Below, piece by piece: positions 10,168 to 22,799 of a DNA stretch of 64,000 nucleotides (its first letter is position 1; every line of letters begins with the position of its first letter). The notes below the pieces were generated by a model that made no database searches, had not been told where the DNA came from, and worked only from the letters and a program-made list of their open reading frames with translations. A program made the translations under genes and the position numbers. Origin of the DNA: Sclerotinia nivalis. Lineage: Eukaryota; Ascomycota; Leotiomycetes; Helotiales; Sclerotiniaceae. Where the stretch lies: NCBI GenBank assembly GCA_029531795.1, contig JAPEIS010000014.1, positions 1 through 64,000 of the forward strand, in the 5' to 3' direction.

Positions 10168-10460
10168 TTGTAAAATTATCTATAATAAAGTAATCTATCG
10201 TAAAGTAATCTATCGTAAAGTTGATCATGGTAAAGTTGATCATAGTAAAGTTGATCATAGTAAAGTTGATTATAGTAAAGTTGATTGTGGTAAAGTTGAC
10301 TGTAATAAAGTAGTCTATTGTAAAGTTGATTGTGGTAAAGTTAACTATGGTAAAGTTGATTGTAATAAAGTAATCTATCGTAAAGTTGATTGTGGTAAAG
10401 TTAACTATGATAAAGTTAACTATGGTAAAATTGATCATAGTACAATTGATTGTGGTAAAT
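10168..10460. repeat. 15-bp minisatellite, about 19 units
   Basis: Tandem copies of a 15-bp unit close to taaagttgattatgg run without large interruption. Because 15 is divisible by three, the minus strand stays open for 95 codons (10151-10438) as NFTI-D/V pentapeptides. I treat that frame as a by-product of the repeat, not a gene. Units differ mainly by A/G and C/T. Confidence 0.85.
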
Positions 10461-10779
10461 TTTATCTCAAAATAATTTACTCCTAGATAATAAGTTTAAT
10501 AGTTAATCTTTTCTAAAATTTTCTAATTTAATATTTAGTGGTTAATACAAAAAAAAAAAAAAAACTTATAATATATAATAATTAATGATTTAAAAGATGA
10601 GAATTAATAATTGTTATATTGATTATAGAATATATAACATTATTATATATAACATTACTACAAATTAGATAATTTTCTTAGTAATATTATCAACGAATTA
10701 GATTAGATTACATCGATTATGATTAGATAAAAAGGTTCCCTTACTAATCAATATCAAAGATTTTTCGATCAAATCATCT
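10461..10779. other. AT-rich spacer, no gene seen
   Basis: Includes a run of about 16 A residues (10548-10564). No coding signal was recognised. Confidence 0.4.
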
Positions 10780-13319
10780 ATTTCCTCTTAAAACTGTAAT
10801 TCTTTTAGCTAAAATATTTACTTTAAGCTAGTTTCAAAGATACATTCAACTGTTTATCTCTCGCTATTCGATAATATAAAAATACTATCATTATCATAAT
10901 CACTTTCATTCAATTCAGTCTCTTGCTTTTTTTCATCATTCGGTTTCCAAACAAAAGCAACCATAATATTTCCTTTACTAATACTAGCACTAATACTAGC
11001 AGATCGTTGATAAGTATCAATAATATCAATCACATTCGATTTATTATTTTGAATATTATCAATATCATCATCAATATCAACAATATACTCTCAACTAAAT
11101 CTACTCATTAAATCCTCTAATTCATTCAAACTCTGATTTTTGATTTGCTTTAGCATTTTCAATCTTGATGTCTCCGCCTACTTCCATACTAACCGAAACC
11201 CTTTCAATCCCCTACTCTGTTTCCCCACGATTCAAAACTCTTCAACCTCTTCTAATTTATAAATCTTGATCCTTTGAATCCTATATACCACAATAATATC
11301 AAAGGTGCTCCATACGTGATCATTATTATCACCAAATATCTACCATCGTATATACCACAGGATATCATAAAGCATAACCGAATGAGAACAAAAAAGAAAC
11401 TCGACTTTCTTAAAGTTAACATATACAATCGAAAACCATATCATTCATTTTTGGAGATCTTGATTACGATTGGTTTTCGTTGACATAATAAAAGTAGAAT
11501 CCAATGAATAAGGAAAGACCCAATGAGTTAACCAAATAAAATATAAAAACTCATCCAACCATTTATCCGCTTTTCGATATCCCAAATATCGCTCAATTAA
11601 TTCAAAAGACTTTTATAAGATAATTCGGTATAACTTGTAACCCCAACCACAATATTCCTTACCATCCTCCCACAAAAACAAGAAATCGAATAGATCAACT
11701 CCTCTATCAAATTACATCTTATTTCCCGTTACAAAATGAAAAAATTCCACAACCCCATTGACTAGAAACATCCGTTTCATATACTTATAACAGAATCGAA
11801 TATCTCCCTTCTACTCTATAACATCAAATGATAATTCTAAAAAGCGCTTATAGGATTTGAGCATAGCCTTCCAGATATCGATATCGAATTGCTCGAGGTT
11901 CAAAACGTAAAGATATTCCAACCACTTATTCAATAAGGAAAGACTATATTATACATTATATCGATCATACCAAGACACAACCTGATTAAAACATACATAA
12001 GCATCTCGAAGATCTTTGACCGCACACCACCTTCTCTTATACTCTTCATACATCAACATATTACCAACCAGAATATTCTCCTTATATAATACTGCAAACC
12101 ACTACATTGCCCAATTAAACTTCAATAAAAACCAACCCAAACCACACCGTTCCATCATATCCTATATCCCTAAACCCTCTTTTATAATTTGCTTATAATT
12201 CCATATCTATTCCCAATGATCTTTATACAATAGGGATTCCCATTGAATCAAATTGCTACCATAACAAAATCGAAGAACTCTGAGTACTACTACTATAACA
12301 ATAATTTCTGGTAACGAATATATCATACCTGTATATGCAAAAACATATTCAAAGAGAAGACAATATTTATTAATTTAAACCAAAAGAAAATCAAACAACT
12401 CTCGAATAGAAACAATATAATAAAGGAGAATAAACTGAACAATATCAACCTCGTTATCGTACAGATCCCATTATCGCCACTGCTGATAAACCTCTTCCAT
12501 TATAATCAAAGAGATACAATACTCTTCTCGAATCCCATACAACTTCCCGCGATTATCGACGAGATTTGCATAGACCCGCTTCTTGCTGTGAAAATAACCA
12601 AACTCATAAACAACCTTAAAGAAAATAATCCCACTTCCTTCTTATTATAATAATCGAATATATTCAGAATCGAAAGCCAAATTCTCAACTAAATCATTAT
12701 CAAAGATATACATCTTTGATAAATCAAAAGGTATCTTGATCAATACATAATATTGAAAATAAATCAATCCATCTCTACTCTCTTGCCCATTTGAAACAGC
12801 AAACAAAATCTAACCTATAATATCCCACATCATCACCCAAGGATATATAATATATTTAAGATTCCCTTTAGCTGAACTACCATCTACATCAAGAACTATC
12901 CAGCTCTTAGTATACACTTCGAAGCAATACTTCTTCCACAAGAACACTTCTGCTTCGTAATCTTCCGAAATATGATCATATAACAAAACACTATCTTCGA
13001 ATATCATTTACTTTGCAAGATCAACAAACATACAATCTTGATTATAAAATTATATATCAATTATTTCAGACCATTTTGTTTTCCAATTATTATACATTTG
13101 AATCAGATTAGCATTCATAAATTCCAACTTAGTATTCTTTGAATCGACAAATAAGATTACTCTTCGAAATCGATCAAAACCCGGATTCTCATCGATAGTT
13201 TGAAGAATAAAGCTCCAAAGTACATTAAGGTATTGAAATTGTATAATGTATTTAATAAACTGATTTCTTGTTAACTCTTTTCGATCAAGATTCTCTACTG
13301 ATATTACAATCGAATCCAA
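10780..13319 (-). pseudogene. Large decayed coding region, unrecognised family
   Basis: On the minus strand one frame can be followed, with scattered stops, from 13319 to about 10.8 kb. It passes MIFEDSVLLYDHISEDYEAE at 13007, then WVMMWDIIG, LIYFQYYVLIKIPFDLSKMY, IIFFKVVYEFGYFHSKKRVY (about 12560-12620), SLPEIIVIVVVLRVLRFCYG (about 12250-12330) and, further down, WLEYLYVLNLEQFDIDIW (about 11900). The frame is protein-like (Trp, Tyr, charged residues) and the stops fit TGG-to-TAG or CAA-to-TAA decay. I do not recognise the family; a transposon-encoded or subtelomeric gene-family protein are both possible. The upstream remnant at 14400-15188 on the same strand may be its N-terminal part. Confidence 0.5.
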
Positions 13320-14399
13320 GTTTGAAATTTTAATAGATACAGAATAATATTGTATAATATTGAAGAATCCAATTATCTTATTTATTGCTAAACCAATAAT
13401 AATATTATAAAAGAATTTATTATTTTATTTGTTCAAATAAATAGTATACTTATAATCACTCTCTAAATGAAGAACTAAAAAGAAGATGAAAATCAATAAT
13501 AAATCCATTCCAATTACAATATCAAAGCAATAATAAGGAATCTTGTAAAGTGAAATGTATTTGTATATTAATATATCACGATCATTATATACCGGCATTC
13601 GCAATCCAAAGTGGATATCACCTCTAAAGTTGAAAATAAGATATACTTTAGATAACCAATTGATATCTCATTTTGCGAATATCAAACTAATAGAGAAACA
13701 GCAAATGCTATCAATATCAAATGTTACCTTGAAACAGCAATTCTTTTTACTAGCTATATGATACTATAATAAACACAAGTTCTTAGATAGATTCTCATTC
13801 CGCATTCCAATGTCTTCAGATATAATTGATACACTCGTACTTTCAAATGCTACTTGATAATCGAGGCCATTATAATCTTCTGCCTTCATCAATTTAAGAC
13901 TACTCAAAACATCAAATAAGGGTACACCTTCAATATAACTTCCTTTAAAAAGATTAGTAATTTGTAATAAAGATAAACATTCAGAATATATATCTGATCA
14001 TTAATAATATTCATAATAAAATTGATTAGCTTGAGAATACTGTTTATAAATACAGCTTTGGAAATTCCGAAACTGCTTGGCAAACTTGAAGGCAATTCGC
14101 TCAATAGAAATAGGAGATACTATCATATTTGAAGAGATTCTTAATATTAAAAAATCTATTACTATTAAAATAGAAATTGAATTAGATATAAAGATAATAG
14201 AATTTAATATTGTTCGAATTATTGATTGAATAAACAAAAACAATACAAAACTTTCAATTCGACAAAAAAATGAAAAAGAAGTATCACTAAGAAACCTCTC
14301 TACAACTGAAAAAGAAGATATATTGTTTTCAAATGATCTTATTACTAAAAGCTTCATCCATAACAAAAGATTGTTCTTCTAAATTGGAAATGATATACT
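13320..14399. other. AT-rich stretch between two coding remnants
   Basis: Holds only short frames on both strands. A minus-strand stretch reading FAKQFRNFQSCIYKQYSQAN (about 14010-14080) looks protein-like and may belong to the same decayed gene as the remnants on either side. Confidence 0.3.
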
Positions 14400-15188
14400 T
14401 TATCTACTAATGCTTCCCTTACTACTAGTTCTATTTGATAATAATGATAAAGGGAATGATTTGGATTGAATTAGTATTTCCGATAGCATTGTATTCATTG
14501 AAGATCTTTGAATACTCGCTGATTCATTAGATGGATTTGATATAACAATACTATCATTATCCCATATCATTATTGGCTCATCTACAAAACCAATATACGA
14601 AAAGCAAAAACGCCGAAGCTCTTCATTGTAAACTCCCTCCTCTTGATTAACAATATATAAGTCTTCCATCGTCTATATTTCTAATATCCCTACTTCAACC
14701 GCTCCTTCAATATATGTTTCTAATGTCCCACCAATTCTCGCCTCCTCAACTATACTAGTCGTATAGGCCGATCGCAATCCTATCAGAATTTCTGCAATCT
14801 CTATATTATATTCGTTTCTCTCAAGATTAACCTCTTATTCGTTTTTTTGGATTTGCTTAATCTGTACAGCAACATCGGCATTTTTATCGATCGAAGGTAA
14901 TTGAGTCAATAATGAAGAAATCGATCGCAGGATTTCTAGAACATCGCTTTCTTAAGCATCATGATCTTAAGGGATTTGAATATCCGTTCGAAGGCCAATT
15001 GTAGGAGGAGTATTTGTAGGGATATCTGAATAAAGCGAAAGCTCGTATACAATAAAGTCGATTGGACCCGAGGATTGAAGCGCTTTCTTTTCTCGATAGC
15101 GGAGGGTGTTCTCGATATTCGCTTTTCTAGCTTCTTCGACATTCGAATACTTCTTCGATCGTCCACCACATTTCTTTTGAAGTAACAT
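14400..15188 (-). pseudogene. Decayed minus-strand coding remnant, unrecognised, possible N-terminal region
   Basis: Starts with ATG at 15188 and reads a basic, Arg/Lys-rich start (CGGRSKKYSNVEEARKANIE), then GPIDFIVYE and TNTPPTIGLRTDIQIP, then a stop. The frame continues through acidic sequence with several stops to an open 89-codon stretch at 14400-14669 that is Ser-rich. The basic N-terminus could bind DNA, but I cannot assign a family. Same strand and decay pattern as the remnant at 10780-13319. Confidence 0.4.
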
Positions 15189-15189
15189 T

Positions 15190-15699
15190 TTAATCTTATA
15201 AAGAAGTTAATAATGAAAGTAGATTTCGCAAAGTAAAGGGAAATAAGTATTTGAAAAACCTCAATTGGGAAAGCAATGACTTACCAACAGTATCGAACTT
15301 CTTAGGGTTAACTTTGATCAATCATATCTTCATCCACGATTTTTTTATAATAATATAATTAAGTATAGTATTACTTCGTAATACATAAACTTGGGTTATC
15401 AGATTTTCATTATTTTATTCAAAAGCTAGAAGTCTTCCTTAGGGTTAGAATATTCATTGTTTGAAAAACCTCGATTCGGAAAACGGTAGACCCATCGATA
15501 GTACCACGCTTTTCGCCAAATCGAGAAGTGCAACACTACAACATCTACCTTTCATCAACCATAACTCCTCCTACAACTTCTCAATAATAAAATAAATGAT
15601 TATACTGTATTTGTCATGTTATTTAGAAAGGAATACATACCTAAATTTCCAAAATCATATCCTGACCCGGACCCCATATTTACTCTTCTATTACAACGC
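15190..15699. other. Spacer with two diverged copies of a short segment
   Basis: A motif close to tttgaaaaacctcrattsggaaarc occurs at about 15249 and again at about 15461, each followed by partly similar sequence for about 50 bp. This suggests a diverged local duplication. No gene was recognised. Confidence 0.35.
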
Positions 15700-15839
15700 C
15701 CTAAATTGATTTGTTTCGTTATTCAGAATCCTATATAGAATCTAAAAAAGTATTATATTCGAAAAATAATTATTATAATCATCCTGAATATACCAAACCA
15801 ATATCAATCGTATTTACAAGATATTAAAGTAAATACTTT

Positions 15840-18430
15840 GCATAAACAAAATATTGTTTTCCAAATAATTATATAACTTTAATTAATTGTTCTACAGCAA
15901 AAGAGATATCGGATCGACTACAATTTGCTAAGTATATCGTCGAACCCATAATCTGTAAATATAAATTCTTATTATCCTTCTTAAGTAATTCTTCTATTTC
16001 TATTATATAAATAACTATTTCTAAAAGAAATAACAAATTCTTCTTCGTAAAATTATCGATTTGAAAATATTGAAGGATCTTTTTCGTATAATTTGAATTA
16101 TGAATTTTGAGAATTTATTTTGCTTTATTTCGTTCGATTTGAAGTTCTAAAAACATTTAAATAAACCCTAAATCCTTGCACTTTTATTATTCACCAATCC
16201 TTTTCTTGATTTTATTAATATCTATTTGTTTCCCGACAATTAGTATATCGTCGATATATAGAAAAATAGAAACATTTTTGTTAACAAATAGATTTAAATC
16301 TGCAGAAAAAACTAATAAATCTAATTCTTTAAAAAACTTTTTAATTGCTAATCATCAAATTCTCGAAGCTTGTTTAAAACCATAAAGTGACTTTTTAAAT
16401 TTAAAGAAAATTCTAATTCCTTGAAGGTTTTTCTGAAGTATTTCTTTGATTTCAAAAAACATTTCTTTAAAAAACTATAGAATTTCCATTAATATTTTTA
16501 TATCTATTAATTTCTTATTAAAAAAAACAATATCCACATCTATATTATCTATTTCTAAATCTTCAAATACAACTTTAGCAAATAGAATTCTCAATATAGA
16601 ATATCTCTCAATTTCTACAAATATCTCTTTGAAATCGATACTTTCCTATTATAGATATCTTTTGATAACGAATTTAATCTTTCATCTAACTATCTTATTG
16701 AATTGATTCATTTTGTTCTACAGAATCTATTTGGAAATCATTAGTTTTTTGTCTTCCAATACTTCCTTTTGTATAATCTCGAATATACTGTTCTTTCGAA
16801 AACTAATCAATTCAGATCTAATGGTTTTTAATCATTGTTTATTATCTTCTCGTATAAGCTTTTCAAATTCTATTATCTCAAAAAATACTACTAGACTATC
16901 GATTTGAATAAAGTTTTCAATATCAATAATAACAACTTTCAAAACTTTTACTTATTGTATAATTTGATTACTAAAAATCTTTCTTAAACAATATTTGCAA
17001 ATAGTATTCAATAAATTTCTAATTGTATTGGTATTTATTTATAAGATTTTCTTCTATATCAAAGATTTTTCTTTTTTCTTTTGTTAAGACTCTTTCGTTA
17101 TAAATAATGGATTTCTTTTTTTAGCTTTTGAAGCTTTCTTATTTGTATTAGATTTTGAAATTATTTTGTCTATACTAGACTTTGAAATTGTCTTGTCTGT
17201 ACTGGACTTTAGGGTTGCTTTGTCCATACTAGACTTTGAAATTGCCCTATCTGTATCAGACCTTAGGATTGCTTTGTCTATATCAGACTTTGAAATTGCC
17301 CTATCTGTATCAGATCTTAAAGTTGCTTTATTTGTATCAGATTTTGATTCAATTGAAGTTTCTTTAAGTAGAAAACTATATTCATTGAAGTTAGCATTTG
17401 CGATTCTTATTATCTTTTTGAAAAGAAGATTAAATAGAAGATAAATATGATATTTATTCATTTCAATAAATACAAAATTCTTTTTTAATATTCGTGATTC
17501 AAACTTTTTTATTAGTTTTTTTTGGATATTAAAGGTTGAGAGCGAATGCTTTATAATCAAATACTCATAGATTCGAGAAATCCGGTAATCTATTATAATA
17601 TATTTCGAAAGGAATTATCATTGTAAATAAAGATCTTGATTTTCCGAATAATAAAACTTTCGTTGGAGTTCTGTTGTGTAACCAAACAATATAACGAATC
17701 GTCAATTTCCATTGATCATTTAATATACTTGTCTGATCAAGTAAATTTCTAGATCTAATATTGATATCTTGAATTCGTTTTTCGACAACTTTGTTTATAG
17801 AATACTTTCCTAAAGAAAAAAATTCGAATTGTATATTAAATTTCTTAAATTCGTCTTGAAATGCTATACCAAATTCATCTTTTCTATTATTTATATAAAC
17901 AATTACAACTTTTTCTTCTATTTCGTTTTCAATTTCCTTGATAAGATTTATTAGAATAAGAACTATTATTATAGTCTTTTTATTCTTTATATAATATATT
18001 CAATCAACTTTTGTAATATTATCTATAATAAGAAGAAAGTATCTATTTCTATTTATTAAAGAAGAAAAAATTCTTAAAAGATTATAATATATATATCGAA
18101 ACTTTTTGAATATACGAATAGTTATCTTTTTGTTAAAATGCTTTTTTATTCGTTTTGAAAGATATAATCCGCAAACTCTTCTTTCTTTCGTTTTGGATTT
18201 TTTAGCAAATTTCAATCTTTCAGATCTTTTCTTCAATCTATTTATTTGATTGTAATTGAAATACTCTAAACATCGATATACTAATTCTGTGTTTGTTTCT
18301 TCGAGATCTTCTTCTTCGTTGTTTTGAAAAGTAAAATTCGTTATATTTATTTGAGGTAATTGTTTGATTATATATAATCCAGATATAAGTTTTGTAATAA
18401 ATTGGAATTGTCCGAATTTCCAATAAGAGA
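15840..18430 (-). pseudogene. Copia pol remnant (integrase, RT, RNase H)
   Basis: Minus-strand translation gives the integrase core start SLINRNRYFLLIIDNITKVD (near 18000-18060). Further down come SLYGFKQASR (copia SLYGLKQAPR, about 16365-16395), the RT active site YIDDILI (copia YVDDMLI, about 16240-16262) and GSTIYLANCSRSDISFAVEQL (about 15885-15950), typical of the segment between RT and RNase H. Many stops lie between. A Lys/Ser/Asp repeat (open 158 codons, 17084-17560) sits in the linker between integrase and RT. Not functional. Confidence 0.8.
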
Positions 18431-19818
18431 TTGAATTTCCTTCAAAGATGATTTTATATTTGATCGATATAAAGAGTTTGATAAATATTAGTTATGTATT
18501 TTTGAATTCTAGTATAAATCAAATATCTATAAATTCGAAATTGCTAATCCTGACTTTCCCAAATATAATACTTTTAATATAAGTATTATTTGCAATCTTT
18601 ATATTCCTTGAAGTAATTCAATATTGAATATATTCAAGATTGTCAATTTGATTTATGAAATATTGAATAGCATCTGAATCAAATATTCAATTCTTATTTG
18701 AATCAATCATATATATAGCAGATCCTGAATAAACAATACTATTGTATTAATCTCCTTCAATTATTTGAACTTCAGCTTCTTCATCATCATTATCATCATC
18801 TTTCTCTTTTTTGCTTTTTCTAGCAAATACTTTGATTTTTACTAAAGCACAACAATCCTTTTGATAATAATTATATTTATAACAAAATCGATATTAATCC
18901 TTTACAATTCCTTTATTTGATATATAATCTTCACAACTATTACTTCGATCTCATTTGTTGCAATTGTTTTCATTACATCCTCGATTACCGTTTCTATCTT
19001 TGCTACCTCGAAAAGCATTTCATCCTCTTCAATCTCGACCATTTTCTTTCGTATTAGAATAATTGTTATCAGCATAAACTACTATAATAATAATTGGTTT
19101 TTTATAAATACTAAAGATCATTATTGTTTATTGGAGATTCTAATCAATATTAAAAACAAATATCTTTGCTATTTATTAACTTTCTGTTTCAGAAATCTTA
19201 TTTATAAATTGAATATGAATTTTTTCATAATTGATTGATTATATACTATTGGAAATTTGTCATTGATAATGAAGAAGATATTCGACGAAATTTCGAAAAG
19301 TTTGAGTTTTGAGATCGAAAGTTTCGAATAGAAATTGATAATAAATTTCAATAACAAAATAAAGATGAATACTATTGTTATATAATTTGAAAGTTTCCTA
19401 TATAAAAACAATATCGAAATTATCAATATACTCAACAAAACTTGAACAATAAATTATATTTACTCTAAAATTGAATATAACAATTATATAACCTTTTCTT
19501 TTCTTATAATTATAAAATAAAGTATCGAAATAATCTGAATCGAAAGGATCTAATTGATTTTCGATATTGTTAATAATATCGATAACTTCAATTATACTAA
19601 ATACAAGCAAATAGAATTCCTTGAATTCACTTCAATTATCTTTATTGAAAACAACGATATTGTTTTATTTTGTAAAGACTATAATAGATTCAGAGATTGG
19701 ATTGGAAGGTACTATTGTTGATTTTTATATAAATAATATATTCTAAAGAAGAATATAATATAATATTGTATTGTAATAAGCAAATCTCTATATATATATC
19801 TATACAGAACTCATAACC

Positions 19819-19936
19819 TGTTGAAAGGGCAATCAAGTATATATTATTATATATAGCTAATATTCTATAGTTAAGCTACAAGATATAGAGGACTAGTAGG
19901 AAAGCCTAGTACTAGTGTGTATCACGTGTTCTAACA
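19819..19936 (-). repeat. Copia LTR (5' LTR of the minus-strand element)
   Basis: Begins TGTT and ends AACA. It contains ctagtactagtgtgtatcac and is less AT-rich than its surroundings. Immediately inside it on the minus strand is ggttatgagttctg, the expected place for a primer-binding site. No partner LTR was found in the window. Confidence 0.5.
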
Positions 19937-21075
19937 ATATTATTATAAATATTCATTATATGAAATATTATATATTTGAAAAATTAATCACTTTTTATAT
20001 TATTTTAATTAATAATATATTATCTATTCGAAATTATATTAGTAATTCGAATCGAATCATCGATAAATTTAATCAAAAGTATTATAATTACGAATCTACA
20101 AAACTATAAATTCAATTATTATTAAAAAAATTCGAATATTAATAACTTTTATTATTTTGTTTATATATAGATTTCGTTTTTAAATATAATATATTTCTTA
20201 ATAATGCTTTTTGAGTGTTATTTAAATTTTGTAAAATTTTTATTAATATATTGAATAATTTTTGTTGCAATTTTTGTATATATTTTGTTTTGATAAAATC
20301 TAATTCAAAATATATCAAAAAAAAAAGAATATCTTTTGAATGAAGGTATATATTTGTATTTTGTAGAAAGTGTTGAATATATATAAATATTTAAATTCAA
20401 AAACGGATTAATCAAATGAAATTCTAAAGAAAAAAGAATCTATTGATAATATTCTATCAATTGTAATTTTGATTTAATAGGTATATTGATAATAAAAATG
20501 TAGAAATGATTATAAAAATGTTTATTATTTAATAAAAGCTAAATATATAGATTTTATTAAAACAAAAACCGAATATATTTTTTTAAATATATAAATTGAT
20601 ATAAATTGATATGATAATTAATAATATCATCTGAAATATAAAAAGTTATATATTTAAAATAATCTGAAATACAATAAGATAATCTCAAATATTTTAAGAT
20701 TATTACAAAAACACAAATATCTTAATTATATTTTTTTATCCGATTTTATACTAAGATAATCTCAAATGTTTTAAAATTATCACAAAAACACAAATATCTT
20801 AATTATATTTTTTTATTCAATTTTATACTGAAATAATCTCAAATGTTTTAAGATTATTTCAAAATATAAGATTATCTCAAATATATTAAGATTATCTTTT
20901 ACCTTTTCAAATAATTTCATCAATATCTTATATTTGTTAATTTTACATTTTTGAGATAGATATTCGATCAAAAAAAAAAGAAAAAAAATCCAGATTAATA
21001 CTAAAATTATATAGTATCTTTAAAAACATTTACTTTTTTTTTGCGAATTAAATTTATTCGGATTTTTCTCACCCG
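19937..21075. other. AT-rich spacer with a 77-bp tandem repeat
   Basis: Mostly featureless AT-rich DNA. At 20681-20860 a 77-bp unit beginning aatctcaaat occurs 2.2 times (starts at 20681, 20758 and 20835), about 90% alike. No gene recognised. Confidence 0.6.
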
Positions 21076-21230
21076 TGTTACTTTATGATTTTTCGGCCTA
21101 ACTAGGTCGTAACTTTTCATTAGGTAATGATCTAGTAAGGCCAGAGGTAATCTGCATGGGGTGACGGCCTTATATAGAAGCCTTCGCTTAAGTGAGGTGC
21201 ACGTGCTTTAAGAATACGTGACTACCAACA
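21076..21230 (-). repeat. LTR-like sequence, 155 bp
   Basis: Terminates in TGTTA ... CAACA and is GC-normal. Read on the minus strand, its first 59 bp (21230 down to about 21172) match the first 59 bp of the copia 5' LTR at 22558-22616. I read it as a solo or truncated LTR of a related copia family. No 5-bp target duplication is visible (acccg versus tatat). It marks the point where the LINE to its right stops being recognisable. Confidence 0.6.
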
Positions 21231-22552
21231 TATATAAAAACTGAAATGATTAGAAGGGAAAGGAATAAAATAGATCTGAATATCGAATATTTTTCTTCGA
21301 ATGAGTTTTCGAGTTGAGAAAAGCTAGAATAGATATTCGGGATCCTTTCAATTTGAAGGTTTTTTGTATAGGATATTGTTTTATAGATCGTTTGAGTATT
21401 CTTCTTTTCAAGAAATTCGTTCTAATAATTCTTTTTAACTGTTTTGATAATTTGAAAATAATGATTTTTTATTAATTTATAGATTTTCTTGAATATATTG
21501 TTCTCAAAATATTATTTGGAGGTTTCGTAAACAATTGTAAAGCGTTTCCGAAGGGCTTTCATATCGATAAATTATCAAGATTTTGCTTTCTTAATTGTTT
21601 TAAATTTCGAAATATTGACTTTTGTTGATTTGATGATAATTTAAGTGAATTCTTTAGTAGCTTCGTTAAATATTTGTATTAATTAATTTTGATTAATAAA
21701 AGTATTAAAAGAATTGGATTCTAAAGTAGAAAGATCGAGATAATCCTTAAAGTTCAGGATTGTGGATATAGAAATTTCTGTTTTGAGTATTGATATGAAT
21801 TTATTTTAATCTATTTGTTTTATATTATATTTTGATAATGAAGTCTGTTGTATAGAAAACGATATATTTTTCATTTTAATATAATCCCTAAATGATTTAA
21901 TCCGAAATCAAAAAGAATTTATCAATCAAGTATATTAAATAATATAGCTTCTATAATTAAAATAAGATCTATAATATTTGGATTTGTTATATTTGTTCGA
22001 TAAAAGATATTAATATTTAATTCGTTTATAATTATAAAATTATAATTTTCAAATTCTTCGATTAATTGATTAATATTTGAACTTTTATTCGAAAAAATGT
22101 TTCATTATAAATAATGAAAATTGAAATCTCTAATAAAGATAGTATAATGAAAAAGAAAAGTATTGAAAAAGTATTGTTCAATAATATAATCTTTTTCTTT
22201 CGTTTAATCAGTTTTGTTATAGATATTGAAAAGCTGAATTGTATAATTTCTTTCTAAAATATTGATAATTTGTGTATTAAGATCTTTTAAAGAATTGAAA
22301 GCTAAAACAATTAATAATTTGAAGTTTTTTGAGATATAAATTAAAATGTAGAAATAGAAATTAAAAGAGTTATTTAGAAGAAATTGAGTAAAACTAGAAA
22401 ATATAATCGATTTAATAGAAAAATAATCTTTTTTAGAATTTGAAAGAATTTAAAATTCTTAAATGATTATTAAATCGATATTGAATTCCAAAATCAATTA
22501 AAGAGTATTTTCAATAGTTTAAGGATTTTTATTTAAATTAATTTGAAGGATG
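21231..22552 (-). mobile_element. Tad-like LINE, copy 1, part 3 (ORF2 endonuclease)
   Basis: Minus-strand translation starting at 22552 reads HILQINLNKN and continues through SIKSIIFSSFTQFLLNN and NYTIQLFNIYNKTD. These match the endonuclease of LINE copy 2 (62710-63084) residue for residue apart from decay. Further on, at about 21290-21345, it reads QIERIPNIYSSFSQLENSFE, the same segment as at 63936-63999. The fragment ends at the LTR-like sequence at 21230; no reverse transcriptase follows. Confidence 0.8.
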
Positions 22553-22557
22553 TGAAT

Positions 22558-22799
22558 TGTTGATATTCACGTACTCTTAAAGCATGTGATCCTCACTTAA
22601 GCGAAGGCTTCTATATTGAGACTATTTGTACTTAATAATTCTTTCGAATCTTGATATGTAATATAATTTTTAATTTAGGGATCAATTGTATAGCAATCCA
22701 AATGCTCTTACGGGAATCTCTTTTGTGAATAGTATCAATACGATTAAAACGTTTCTAATTATTTCTATCGTTACAATGGTTACAGAAGTCGTATTGATA
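22558..22799 (+). repeat. 5' LTR of the inserted copia
   Basis: Starts TGTTG directly after the tgaat target duplication and ends GATA (probably from GACA). Positions 22617-22799 align with 28737-28919. Positions 22558-22616 have no counterpart in front of 28737 but match the inverted LTR fragment at 21172-21230. Confidence 0.7.

Larger units (their letters stand above)
15700..19936 (-). mobile_element. Decayed Ty1/copia retrotransposon
   Basis: A minus-strand element of about 4.2 kb. The likely 5' LTR or LTR end is 19819-19936 (TGTTGAAAGG ... TTCTAACA). A gag-like region lies at 18.8-19.6 kb, integrase at 18.0-18.4 kb and reverse transcriptase and RNase H at 15.8-16.9 kb. The order integrase before RT is diagnostic of copia. 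The 3' LTR was not found; homology fades near 15.7 kb, so that end is probably truncated. Confidence 0.75.

Noticed and set aside
10151..10438. 95-codon minus-strand ORF of NFTI-D/V pentapeptides
   Set aside because: It is the 15-bp minisatellite read in frame; the period is a multiple of three, so openness is automatic.
17166..17444. 92-codon plus-strand ORF with repeated ALSVSDL-like units
   Set aside because: It is the reverse frame of the Ser/Asp/Lys repeat in the copia pol linker.
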